Positions 47,693 through 57,200 of a stretch of DNA of 64,000 bases are shown here, in pieces. Under the pieces are notes generated by a model. The model was not told the origin of the DNA. It searched no databases and saw only the letters and a list, made by a program, of their open reading frames with translations. Numbering within the stretch: the stretch's first letter is position 1; each line of letters begins with the position of its first letter. Source of the stretch: Thiocapsa roseopersicina (GTDB taxonomy: Bacteria; Pseudomonadota; Gammaproteobacteria; Chromatiales; Chromatiaceae); assembly GCF_900106925.1 (NCBI RefSeq), contig NZ_FNNZ01000021.1:32574-96573 (forward strand). The letters are read 5' to 3'. The position numbers were made by a program, and so were the translations under genes.

Positions 47693-49537
47693 TCAGGCCA
47701 GCTGTTGGATGAGTTGGGTGTCGCGCTCGATCTTGTTGGCGAAGTGGCTCGCCATGCTCATCAGCATCTTGACCAGAAGTGCGTCGGGGATGGCGTCGAA
47801 GCGCAGCTCCAAACAACGGGTATCCATGGCCGCAGAGACATTGGCGGTTCGGCGCTTCTCGTTCACCAAGGCAACCTCGCCGAAGACCATTCCCGGGCCG
47901 AGGCTGGAGAGTCTCAGGTGGTGGCTCAACGGTTGGCCCGCGCCGGTATCGATCCAGACCTCGACCTCGCCGCTCAGGATGAAGAACATGGACTCGGCGC
48001 GATCCCCTGCGTCGAAGATCCGCTCGCCGGTCTTGAACTCCCGCTCGCGGCCGGCATGCCGGAGCGATTCAAGCTCCTCGTGGGTCATCGCGGCGCACAG
48101 ATACTGGTGGTTCAGGTCCGCGACCGAGGTGTCGGCACCCGTGGAATCCGTCTGGGCGATCAGTTGATTCTCGCACCACTCCACGGCGTGATCGGTGTCC
48201 TCGAAATGCAGCGGCCCCGGCTCCTGCCCGCGATAGGCATTGCCCTGGAGGTGCTTGCGGAAGCGATAGAGGTTCTTGCTGTCGGTGAAGAAGAGCCTCT
48301 TGCCCTGGTCGGCAATCCGCATGCAAAGCTCGCTTAGGACCAGAATCGATGCCTGGTCCATCCCGATCACCCGTTTGAGATCGATGACCAGGTAATCGAC
48401 CCGCGCGAGCTCGGAGAGGATCTCCACGCCGACCGATTCGGCACTGCCGAACAACAGCTCTCCCTGCAGCTCGTAGACACGGATGCGATGCCCTTGCTCC
48501 GCGAGTACGGCAAGCTCCGCCGCGCTGCGACGGCGGCGCGAGGTGCGCTTGGCGCAGTTGTAGACCTGACGCATGACGGTGGCGGAGGTCGAGCGCGCGA
48601 CATGGAAGAGGTGCAGACTGAAATCCTTGGACAGCCGCTTGCACGCCTCAATGCCGCGCACACTGTTGCCCTTGGCGTCGAGGCGCGGCGAGAAGACCCC
48701 GAGACCGAACTGTCCGGGCAGCACCGCCGTGATCCCACCGCCCACGCCGCTCTTCGCCGGCATGCCCACGTTGAAGATCCAAGCGCCCGAAAAGTCGTAC
48801 ATGCCGCAGGTGCTCATGACGCTCAGCACCTTCTCGACATACCGCGACTGCAGCGCGACGACCCCGGTGACCGGGTTCACCCCGTTGTTGGCCAGACAGG
48901 CGCCGATCATCGCCAGATCCCGCGCGGTCACCAGGATGGAGCACTGCCGAAAATACAGATCGACAACCTCCTCGGGCGTGCGATCGAGGATCCCGTAGCC
49001 GAGCAAGAGGTGCGCGATCGCCCGATTGCGGTGGCCGGTGTCGCTTTCGGACCGATACACCGTTTCGTCGATCTGCATCGGCCGACCGGTGTAGCGCCCG
49101 AAGGCTTCGAGGATCCGCTGCATCGGCGGGGCATCGGGTTTGCTCTCGATCAATCCCGTCGTCGCGATGGCGCCCGCGTTGATCATCGGGTTCATGGGAC
49201 GCCCGGTACCGGGCTCCAGGCTGATGGAGTTGAACGCCTCGCCCGAGGGCTCGACGCCGACCTTGCCCAGTACTTGGTCGAGCCCGCGATCTTCCAGCGC
49301 CAGACCATAGGTGATCGCCTTTGAAATCGATTGAATGGTAAAGCTCTGACGCGAGTCGCCGACCTGGTAGACATGCCCGTCGACCGTGACCATTGCGATC
49401 CCTAGCCAGGACGGATCGGCACGGGTCAGCTCCGGGATGTAATCGGCGACGGCGCCGTCGTTCAGGTCGAGCAACTCTTCATGGATACGGTCGAGGTAAC
49501 GCTGGACCGGAGAGAACTGGAAGGCCCGCTTATCCAT
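47693..49537 (-). CDS. glsA: Glutaminase fused to STAS and cyclic-nucleotide-binding domains
   Basis: 614 residues from the ATG at 49537, with AGGAG upstream. Residues 1-310: serine-dependent glutaminase with the SxxK pair in FTIQSISKAITYG, and GAIATTGLIE and PAKSGVGGGITAVLPGQ. Residues about 345-450: STAS domain (VDYLVIDLKRVIGMDQASIL). Residues about 475-610: cyclic-nucleotide-binding domain with phosphate cassette FGEVALVNEKRRTANVSA, where the Arg-Thr pair is intact. It converts glutamine to glutamate and ammonia. The C-terminal domains suggest control by a cyclic nucleotide and by partner proteins. Confidence 0.92.
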   Translation of the reverse strand: MDKRAFQFSPVQRYLDRIHEELLDLNDGAVADYIPELTRADPSWLGIAMVTVDGHVYQVGDSRQSFTIQSISKAITYGLALEDRGLDQVLGKVGVEPSGEAFNSISLEPGTGRPMNPMINAGAIATTGLIESKPDAPPMQRILEAFGRYTGRPMQIDETVYRSESDTGHRNRAIAHLLLGYGILDRTPEEVVDLYFRQCSILVTARDLAMIGACLANNGVNPVTGVVALQSRYVEKVLSVMSTCGMYDFSGAWIFNVGMPAKSGVGGGITAVLPGQFGLGVFSPRLDAKGNSVRGIEACKRLSKDFSLHLFHVARSTSATVMRQVYNCAKRTSRRRRSAAELAVLAEQGHRIRVYELQGELLFGSAESVGVEILSELARVDYLVIDLKRVIGMDQASILVLSELCMRIADQGKRLFFTDSKNLYRFRKHLQGNAYRGQEPGPLHFEDTDHAVEWCENQLIAQTDSTGADTSVADLNHQYLCAAMTHEELESLRHAGREREFKTGERIFDAGDRAESMFFILSGEVEVWIDTGAGQPLSHHLRLSSLGPGMVFGEVALVNEKRRTANVSAAMDTRCLELRFDAIPDALLVKMLMSMASHFANKIERDTQLIQQLA

Positions 49538-50112
49538 TGAGACTCCTGAGAGATGTTCGGAAACCGTGTGTCCGATCGAGGTCCGTTTCATGGAGACACC
49601 GGCGTGTGCTTTGGGCTCGGAGGGGCGATCACGTTCGATCCTCGTCGAGCCGAGATCGATCGCCCGACCCGAGTCAAGCCATAGAGCTTAAGCAAAAGCC
49701 GTGCGCACGTCAGGGGGTCGTGACGGGAGAGCGAGCTGTCCGAGTCGGCGCGCCTTGAATTTCCGGAATAGGGAATGATGTCCGGACTTGAATGGAATGG
49801 CGAGTGACCTGTGCATACCCGTTCATATGTATTCCGTCGTTCCAGCATATCGACAGGTGGCTTGGATGGTCCGGTCTTGCAGTCAATGATGTGTCGGTTT
49901 GGTGCATCCGAGTTCGAGGATGCACCGCCGAGGAACGACTTGGCATCGGGAAACCCGTTCGGGCTGTGGCTCCTCTGCCTTCATCACGACCTCGCCGTCG
50001 GCTCTGTGGCCTGTGTAACCTCGATGAAGGCGGGAACACTTGATCCTCCGTGCATCAAGGTATGGCCTTTGCTGCAAACAACGCGACTTCACGCCATTCA
50101 ACCTGCAGAATA
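49538..50112. promoter_or_regulatory. Divergent leader with strong hairpin at 49901-49926
   Basis: 575 bp between glsA and the HD-like gene. GGTGCATCC (49901-49909) and GGATGCACC (49918-49926) form a perfect 9-bp stem, extended outward by TCGG/CCGA around small bulges. The 13-mer GTTTGGTGCATCC here also occurs in repeat copy A. No protein gene is supported. Confidence 0.5.
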
Positions 50113-50901
50113 ATGGATGTGGATATGTCGAGGGCAGGGCTTTTGAGCCAAACAACGACGACCGCTGCGGCCGACGGCGTCCGGCAAGTATCCGACGAGG
50201 GTACTTGGACAGACGAGTATCTTCGCAATCGCTTCACACAGCTCTGGCGTCGTTGCGCAATCCCGAGATCATCATGCGATCCGGACATTGCCTGGAGCAG
50301 CCTTGATGGTCGCTACGCCGAATCGCATCGGCATTATCACGACAAGCGCCACCTCGCACACTGCTTGTCCGAATTCGACCTGGCGGTCGAGCGGATCGTC
50401 CGGCCCGATCACGTGGAAATGGCGATTTGGTTCCACGACATCATCAACGAGCCCGAACGTTCCGACAACGAGGCCCGCAGTGCCGAGCTCTTTCGCAATC
50501 TGGCCGGTGGCAGCATGGCGGAATCCTTTATCGCGGAGGTCGTAGATCTGATCCTGGTCACCACGCATCGGCGGGAACCGGTCGACCCCGACCAAATGAT
50601 CCTGTGCGACATCGACCTCGCCAGTCTCGGTTGTCCTTGGGAATGCTATCTGCGCGACACCGGATATCTGCGCGCCGAGTTCAGAGGTTCGGACCAAGAC
50701 TACTGCCGCATCAAGCGCGTGTTTTTGGAGTCGATGCTGCGCCGTCCCCGGGTCTTCGTCACCGATTTTTTTTATGCGCGATACGAGCACCTTGCCCGTG
50801 AGAACCTTCGCAGGTTCCTGGACCTGATCGACGTATGGGAGGCAGCGGGTTCCGACGGTCGCAAGGTTCCTTTGCTGCGAACATCCGGGATCGAAGCCTG
50901 A
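50113..50901 (+). CDS. HD-domain-like predicted metal-dependent hydrolase (COG4339 type)
   Basis: 262 residues from the ATG at 50113; a GTG 21 codons upstream is less likely. Features: RYAESHRHYHDKRHLAHCL near residue 70, AIWFHDIINEPERSDNEARS (HD metal pair), EVVDLILVTTHRRE, and LCDIDLASLGCPWECYLRDT. This pattern belongs to small HD-like hydrolases of unknown substrate, sometimes misnamed as receptor subunits. It converges on the phosphatase gene. Confidence 0.78.
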   Translation: MDVDMSRAGLLSQTTTTAAADGVRQVSDEGTWTDEYLRNRFTQLWRRCAIPRSSCDPDIAWSSLDGRYAESHRHYHDKRHLAHCLSEFDLAVERIVRPDHVEMAIWFHDIINEPERSDNEARSAELFRNLAGGSMAESFIAEVVDLILVTTHRREPVDPDQMILCDIDLASLGCPWECYLRDTGYLRAEFRGSDQDYCRIKRVFLESMLRRPRVFVTDFFYARYEHLARENLRRFLDLIDVWEAAGSDGRKVPLLRTSGIEA

Positions 50902-51054
50902 ACGGCATCCGCTCGGATCCGAGGGAACTTTGCGGCGACGACGACAGATCGACTTCCGACAACTGCACCGACAACCCGGGACATCGAAAACCGAAGGAGA
51001 ACACGCCGCCTGGACCTGCTCGGATTCGATCTCGGTCGCCGGCTTCGGGTGTCG

Positions 51055-52737
51055 TTACACAAGCGGTTGTTGTCCGCGGTATCTGAGGATCACCAGGGTC
51101 AAGTCATCCGACTGACGAGCACCCGCCTCAAAGCCTTTTACTGCGGCCTTGATCCGGTCCGCAAGCGCGCTCGCCGAGCGAGCGGGTTGCTCCGACAGGC
51201 ATTCCAGCAGTCGGTCGAGCGTGAACAGGCGGCGGTCTGCGCTCATCGCCTCGGTGACACCGTCGGTGTAGAGCACCAGGACGTCGCCCGGTCGAAGCCC
51301 CACGCACGCGACCTCGTAGGTCGCCTCCTCCGAGGCACCGACCAAGATCCCGCGCGGCGGCGGCAGGGCCCGGTAATCGATGCCCCGATCTCCCAGGAGG
51401 ATCGGGTCATGGCCGGCATTGACGTAACGCAGGACTCCGGTCCGCTTGTCGATCAGGGCGATCACCAAGGTGGCGAACATCGAAGTCGGGTTCTCGGCGC
51501 AGAGCCTGCGGTTGATGCGCCTTAGGGACTCGTCGATCGGTTGACCGAGCAACAGCTCGCTTCGCAGCATGGTCAAGGTGCGCACCATGAAGAGTGCCGC
51601 CGGCATTCCTTTGCCGGAGATGTCCCCGATGGCGATGCAGTACTCGTCCGGGCCGACCGGAAAGACGTCGTAGAAGTCCCCGCCGACCTCCTGTGCCGCC
51701 GTCATCCCGGCATCGATCTCGATTTCGGGTCCGAGGTCCAAGCGACGCGGCAGCATGCCGAGTTGGATCTCACGTGCGACTTCCCACTCGCGCTGCAGAT
51801 GCTCGTATCTCAGCCGCTGCTCCAACGCTTGCTGCATCACCTGCGTGCGTGCACGCATGCGGTCGGCAAAGAGACGCATGAAGTTCCTTGCGATTCTAGG
51901 AATCCGCAGCAGCTCATCCCAGAGGATGGCTTCGGGCAGGAGCAGGAGGCGGCTCGGCATGCTTGCGATCACGAAGGCGCTGGCCGGTCTGCAATCGACG
52001 ACCGAAATCTCCCCGGTGCACTCGCCGGCCTCGATCACGAAGCCTTCGTCCGAGCCGAGACGATCGAGATGAACCTCCAGCCGGCCTTCCAGGACGAGGT
52101 GGAGATGCCGGTTGATCTGACCGGGTTCCAGGATGATCTCGCCGGCCCGAACGCTGCGCATCTCGCAGCCCGCCAAGAGTGGCTCCAAGATGGTCGATTC
52201 CATACCTGCGAAGAGGGCATGGCGGCCGATCAGATCCAGATCATCGCGCACCGGGGGTCTTGCAATACGCACTCGCAGGCGGTTTCGTCCCGCAACGCGC
52301 TCGTACGTCTGATCGGTGCTGAAGCGCCTGATCAGCTGGATGCCGCGCCCGCCGATATCGGCGTGTTCGAGGTCGTCGGCGGGCGCGACCTCGAGGCGGG
52401 TGATGGGGTCGAAGGCAACCCCGTCGTCCGTGACCTCGATCTCGACGGCGTCATCCCGGTTGCGGACAGCAATCCGGATCTCATGCCGCTCCGAGTCGCG
52501 AAAGGCATGATTGATGACGTTGGTCACCGCCTCGTTGATCACCAGGTCGACCGCAAAGGCGACCTGATCCGGCAGAGCCCAAGCGATCGTGATCTCGCGC
52601 AACCAAGTCTCGACGCGACTCATCTCGGCGAGACGATTTCCGATCACGAGCGCCTCGACCTGCGCCTCCTTGCTCACCTCGGGGTCGGTCACCTCAAGCG
52701 GCGTCGAGGGTGCCGAGTGCTGTCTCTGCATCGGCAT
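51055..52737 (-). CDS. HATPase / cNMP-domain / SpoIIE-type PP2C phosphatase
   Basis: 560 residues in three parts. About 30-165: HATPase_c of the anti-sigma/RsbW type (DLVINEAVTNVINHAF, VTDDGVAFDP, GGRGIQLIRRF). About 170-290: cyclic-nucleotide-binding-like domain (GECTGEISVVDCRPASAFVI), in which the usual phosphate-binding Arg is replaced by Ala. About 330-555: PP2C/SpoIIE phosphatase with GGDFYDVF, GDISGKGMPAALFM, YVNAGHDP, LVLYTDGVTEAM and QSDDLTLVIL, all metal-site Asp present. It likely both phosphorylates and dephosphorylates STAS anti-anti-sigma proteins in a partner switch. It overlaps the STAS gene by 44 bp. Confidence 0.88.
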   Translation of the reverse strand: MPMQRQHSAPSTPLEVTDPEVSKEAQVEALVIGNRLAEMSRVETWLREITIAWALPDQVAFAVDLVINEAVTNVINHAFRDSERHEIRIAVRNRDDAVEIEVTDDGVAFDPITRLEVAPADDLEHADIGGRGIQLIRRFSTDQTYERVAGRNRLRVRIARPPVRDDLDLIGRHALFAGMESTILEPLLAGCEMRSVRAGEIILEPGQINRHLHLVLEGRLEVHLDRLGSDEGFVIEAGECTGEISVVDCRPASAFVIASMPSRLLLLPEAILWDELLRIPRIARNFMRLFADRMRARTQVMQQALEQRLRYEHLQREWEVAREIQLGMLPRRLDLGPEIEIDAGMTAAQEVGGDFYDVFPVGPDEYCIAIGDISGKGMPAALFMVRTLTMLRSELLLGQPIDESLRRINRRLCAENPTSMFATLVIALIDKRTGVLRYVNAGHDPILLGDRGIDYRALPPPRGILVGASEEATYEVACVGLRPGDVLVLYTDGVTEAMSADRRLFTLDRLLECLSEQPARSASALADRIKAAVKGFEAGARQSDDLTLVILRYRGQQPLV

Positions 52738-53038
52738 AGACCGGGATCAGGGAGGAGACGCCCGAGCGATCCAGAACCGCGCGAACCATGGGCTGCGGGT
52801 TGACTAGAAGCATCTTGCCGCCCCGTTTCGACGTCGTCTTGGCGCAGGTCAAGAGTGTCCTGATCCCGATCGAGGCCAGGAAGTCGACTTGGCTCAGATC
52901 GACGAGAACTGCCTTGCGGCTCGTCGCCGTCAGGGTCGTGAGCTTGAGATCGATGGCTTGCGTCCCCTCGACGTCGAGACGTCCTTCCAGGGTGACTTTG
53001 AGGATGTTGTCGTCCAACAGTTCGGAGTGGATCTGCAT
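52694..53038 (-). CDS. STAS-domain anti-anti-sigma factor-like protein
   Basis: 114 residues. Single STAS domain with VLVDLSQVDFLASIGIRTLL, where the Ser in LASIGI is the expected phosphorylation site. The ATG at 53038 gives the correct domain start (MQIHSELLDDNILKVTLEGR). It should be the substrate of the overlapping phosphatase/kinase gene. No adjacent sigma factor gene is present, so the final target may be elsewhere. Confidence 0.9.
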   Translation of the reverse strand: MQIHSELLDDNILKVTLEGRLDVEGTQAIDLKLTTLTATSRKAVLVDLSQVDFLASIGIRTLLTCAKTTSKRGGKMLLVNPQPMVRAVLDRSGVSSLIPVYADAETALGTLDAA

Positions 53039-53129
53039 AGGCCGTGTCCGCTTAACGTGAAAGTTTGCGCCCCGCGACGGGGTCATCCGGGTGTCCGGGT
53101 GGGCCTCTCGGCGCGTCTGTTCCAATGGT

Positions 53130-53152
53130 ACGGGGCTCCGACGGAGCCCCGT
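53130..53152 (-). terminator. Hairpin between the secreted-protein and STAS genes
   Basis: ACGGGGCTCC (53130-53139), 3-nt loop, GGAGCCCCGT (53143-53152): a perfect 10-bp GC-rich stem 36 bp after the secreted-protein stop. Probably ends or attenuates the FecR-barrel transcript before the STAS gene. The T-tract is weak. Confidence 0.6.
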
Positions 53153-53187
53153 TCGCGATTCAGGATCGCTCGATGAAGACCTCGAGT

Positions 53188-54228
53188 TTACCGACAGGTG
53201 GTGTAGGTGTACTGCCGGCCGTTCAGCCAGGTCGTTGTCGTGGTGCAGGGGTTGTAGGACTGGACCTCGAAGGAGGTGCCGCCGATGCTCGGGTGCGGCA
53301 GCATGGTCCCCGGCGTCCGAGGTATCGGGGGTCCGGGTATCTCGGTCCCGGGGATGTTGACGGTGCCTGGTGCGTTCGGGTAAGTCACCGAGCCCAACGG
53401 AGGGTTTCTCACCACACTGCTTGCGTATTCCCAGCAGTAAAACAACGGGTTGCCATCCTGATCTGTCGCGGGGGGCGACTCCGGAATCGAAAGGTCGCAG
53501 GGTCGACATGCCTCCAGATCCTTCTGTCCGTTCCCTAAGCCCGCGCTCGCCAGAGCGCAGGCTTCCGTATCACCTCTGGGTGTGAAATTCTCGCATCGGT
53601 TGACGCACTGAAACTGTTCCGATCCAGGCGCGCTGCACACCGCAACGGTCTTGCCGTCCAAGCTCACGCCGGAGACAACCGCCAGACCCTCTACCGCCGC
53701 TCCGGTTGCGAAGACTTCGCCTTCACAGGCATCGGCAGCCGTGGAGATCGGCTCGACCACCTCCGGCTCGACGGGCGGAGGTATGCCCTCGCCGTCCGCA
53801 CACACGATGACGTCCGCTGCGCCGAATTGACCGCCGCCGCTGCGCAGGCCCGTCGCGGATTCCGAATAGTCCGAGAAGCTATAGAGGCACCGAGCACCGT
53901 TGCCTTGGGTGCGAATGTAGACAGCGTCGATTTCGCGTCCGGGCAATCCGCTCGAAACCTGGATGTCGACCTGCGTGCCGGTTGCCACGGGCGTACCTGA
54001 GTTGTTCTTGACGATCAATGAGACCGAACCGCTGACGTTCTGCATCGGCGCTCCGTCCGGCCCCGGGGACATATTCGAGCAAGAAAAGTTGCCTTGACCG
54101 CTGGCGTTGAGAACCGTTGTCGCACCTGTTCCTTCCAGGCTGTCGATACAGACCTGGCCCCAAGTCGTTCCGGATGCCCCCAAGAGAGCGAAGACCCCCA
54201 GAAGGGCTGCCTGCTGCTGCGTCGTCAT
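53188..54228 (-). CDS. Cys-rich secreted protein of unknown function
   Basis: 346 residues with GGAG upstream of the ATG and a signal peptide (ALLGVFALLGASGTTWGQ). Roughly 14 Cys are spread over the mature protein. An N-terminal beta-rich part (NASGQGNFSCSNMSPGPDG, SGSVSLIVKNNSGTPV) is followed by Cys clusters (CVNRCENFTPRGDTEACA, CRPCDLSIPESPPATDQDG), a Pro-rich segment (GTEIPGPPIPRTPGTMLPHP) and a Thr-rich end with CTTTTTWLNGRQYTYTTC. No family recognised. It starts 13 bp after the FecR-TPR-barrel gene, so it is probably a surface or periplasmic partner of that protein. Confidence 0.72.
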   Translation of the reverse strand: MTTQQQAALLGVFALLGASGTTWGQVCIDSLEGTGATTVLNASGQGNFSCSNMSPGPDGAPMQNVSGSVSLIVKNNSGTPVATGTQVDIQVSSGLPGREIDAVYIRTQGNGARCLYSFSDYSESATGLRSGGGQFGAADVIVCADGEGIPPPVEPEVVEPISTAADACEGEVFATGAAVEGLAVVSGVSLDGKTVAVCSAPGSEQFQCVNRCENFTPRGDTEACALASAGLGNGQKDLEACRPCDLSIPESPPATDQDGNPLFYCWEYASSVVRNPPLGSVTYPNAPGTVNIPGTEIPGPPIPRTPGTMLPHPSIGGTSFEVQSYNPCTTTTTWLNGRQYTYTTCR

Positions 54229-54241
54229 GCTTATTCTCCGA

Positions 54242-57200
54242 TTAGAAATTCAATGTCAACTGCGCCGTGATGGCCCTGTCCGGGGTGTAGGGGCCGATCG
54301 TCGGCTCGTCCTGGAAGCTGCGATAGCTGTTGTCCAGATAGTCGAATTGCTCGTCGAGTACATTCTGAACAGACAGGCTCAAGATGCCCCAACGCTTCGG
54401 GAGGCGGTACCCGACGCCTAAATCCACGACGGCGAAGTCGCTGTTGCCTGTCTGGTACGCATAGACCTCCTCGCCGGTCACTTCTTGATCGACGTACGTC
54501 ACACCGACACTGGCGAAAAAGCCGTTCGGATGGAAGTAGCGCGCAATCAACGGAATGCTCAGCGTCGTGACGGTCTCCGGAACGCCGAATGCCAAGACCG
54601 ACTCGATTTGATTCTCGAACTTGTCGTACGAGACCTCGGCGCTGAGCGCCCATCGGTCGGAAGGGGTCCAGTACGCGTACACACGATTCAGCCATTCCTC
54701 CCTGTCCTCGAAGATCCCTTCGCCGATCACCTCGCTGATCACCGGCGATTCCAGGTCGCGTCGGGTCATTTCTGCCCCGAAGAAGAGGCTCCGAGTCACC
54801 TTCAAATCGGCTCCGATCCCGTAGCGGTCGAACTTGGTCCCGTTGGCATCGTCGAAATACTGGTTGAAACCGGCGATTTGAGTAGGCTCAAGCGTTCGAT
54901 TGCTCGAGAGCACCGGTTTCACGCCCTGAAAATAGGCTCCCCTCAGCACGAGCGCTTCGGTTGCCTGCCACTGAACGCCGAGTTTCGGGCTGGTCTCGTC
55001 GAAATCAAACACCTCGCCTTCCGTATAGCCTTGATAGCTGAGTCCGAGGGTCCAAATCAAGCTTTCGAGAAGGTGAAAATTACCGTAGGCGTATGCGCGC
55101 TCGTCGCGGACGGTGAATTCAGTCTCGAGCTCGATCGGCGGATCTTCTCCGAAAGGCGTTTCAACGACGAGCGCCAGCGTATCCCGACGGTTTAGATCCG
55201 CATAGGTACCGCCGAGGGTCAGGTTGAAGGCATCACTCTGAAAGAGATATTGGATGTCGTACTGGTCGGTGACATCTTCCGATTCCACGTCGGTGCGCAG
55301 ATCGAAGCTCCCCAGCTCGGGAATAAAGAACAGCTCGTCCTTTTCCATGCCCTCGATCGTCCGCTCCGCGCCGATCACGGACAAGAGGATGTTCGAGCTC
55401 GGAGTGGGCGTCAGACGAGCCCCGAGTCGCCAGATATCCGCATCCAGGCTGCGTCGGTAGGTTGGATCGACATCCGCCGGATCGAACTTCATCGCGATGT
55501 CGCCCCACTCGGAATGGCGTGTTCCGTATTCGGCTTGGAGATTGACCGTTTCGGAAACCGCGGCTTGACCGTAGACGGTCGCGACCTGGTGCGAGAGATC
55601 TCCGTTTTCCCGAAAGCCGTCGGTATCGTATTGAAATCCGCCTGCGCTGAATGACACGCGGTCATAAATACCGGACAGAACGCCTTCGAATGAGGCTGTT
55701 TGATTGCTGCCGGCAAGCATGCTGAAGTTCGGTTGGATCTGGTTGCGCTCGAAAAGCGGCGTGAACTCGTTGAAGCCGGCAGCCGCCGGGCCGCCGCGGG
55801 CGACGATGTTCAGGTTCGTCGCCGCGACGCTGGGCTGAATCGGGTTGATATTGATGTCTTGGAGGAGCTGCGACTGGAGCAGATCGCTGACCCGCGAGAC
55901 CTCGGCCCTCGGGCTTGCTCTGTAGATATCGGAAAGAAACCGATGGGCAGACGCGTTCGACGGATCGATGGCCAGGGACATCGCCGCTTGGTTGATGCCC
56001 AGTTGGGTGAATCCCAAGTCGTTGTAGATGCGGGCCTGACTCGTGCCCCTCGCCGCTCTATCCTGGTCGAGGAGCAGGCGTCCTCGATAGATCGCCCGGT
56101 TGTCGTTGAGCTCGATCGAGCGCTCGATCTGCTCCAATGCCCGCACTGGCTGGTTTTCCGTCTGCAGACGAATGGCGTCGTAGAGATAGGGTGTCGGGTC
56201 GAGTGGGTCGAGCTCCTTGGCGATGGCGAATTGCTGGGCATCCAAGGGTGGGCGCTTCTCCTCGAAATAGGTCTTGCCCAGATAGGATCGCAGCAGGCTA
56301 TCGTTCGAGTCGAGGGCCACTGCGGTCTCGATTTCGCGCCCCCCCTCGGCAAGGGCGCCCCGGCGGATCTCGGCCAAACCTAGACCCAAGCGGGGCAGCG
56401 GGTCGGCGGAGTCCAGGACGATGGCCTGCTCGAAGGCGGCCCGGGCCTCGGCGATACGGATCTCGGTGAGCGCCGCGAACCCCAAGACGATCTGGGTGCG
56501 GCTCAGTTCAGGCTGCAGCGCGACGGCGCGTTGAGCGGCCTCTCTCGCCGCACGCCGCTCGCCGAGCATCAGTTGGAGCTCGCCCAAGCGCGCCCACGCC
56601 ATGGCATCGTTCGGGTGCTGCTCGACCGCCCGGAGTAAGGCATCCCGTGCGGCCTCGAGTTGAAGGTTCGCCTGAAGGGCGTAGGACAGGGCGATCTTCG
56701 CGGCGGCTGCATCGGTCAAGCTCACGGCCTGCTCGGCGTCGGAGAGCGCCGACGCCCGGTCGTTCTGAGTGACCTTGATGACCGCCCTCAGAGCAAACGC
56801 GAGACCGGCGTCCGAGCCGTCCGCGATCGCTCGCTCGACGATGATCCGCGCCTCCTCGACCCGCCCCACCGAAAGCAGGTTCGCCGCTTCGTGCAGCGAG
56901 GGGTTGTCGGCGGCGTCCCGGCTTCCCCCGAGCGCCACAATCGGCGGATAGTAGAGCGACCACTGAACCGCATCACGCGGCCGCACGAGGAGTCGCGGTT
57001 GCGGTGCCCCGCCTTTCGCGGCGATGGCCGTCTCGCCGCCCGACACGGACAGCGAGCCCTCTGCATTGGAGGTGACGACTGTCCCCTCGAAGACGGTGAT
57101 CTGCGCTGTATCGTCGTGGCTCCGGGCCAGGAATTCGGTCCCTTCGATCGACCCGTTGAGGTAGGGCGTGCTGACCTTGAGCAGCTTCGGCTTGCGGCTG

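Noticed and set aside
55233..55716. Additional small genes inside the FecR-barrel region
   Set aside because: Overlapping frames without start signals; the barrel frame is continuous with consistent beta-strand pattern.
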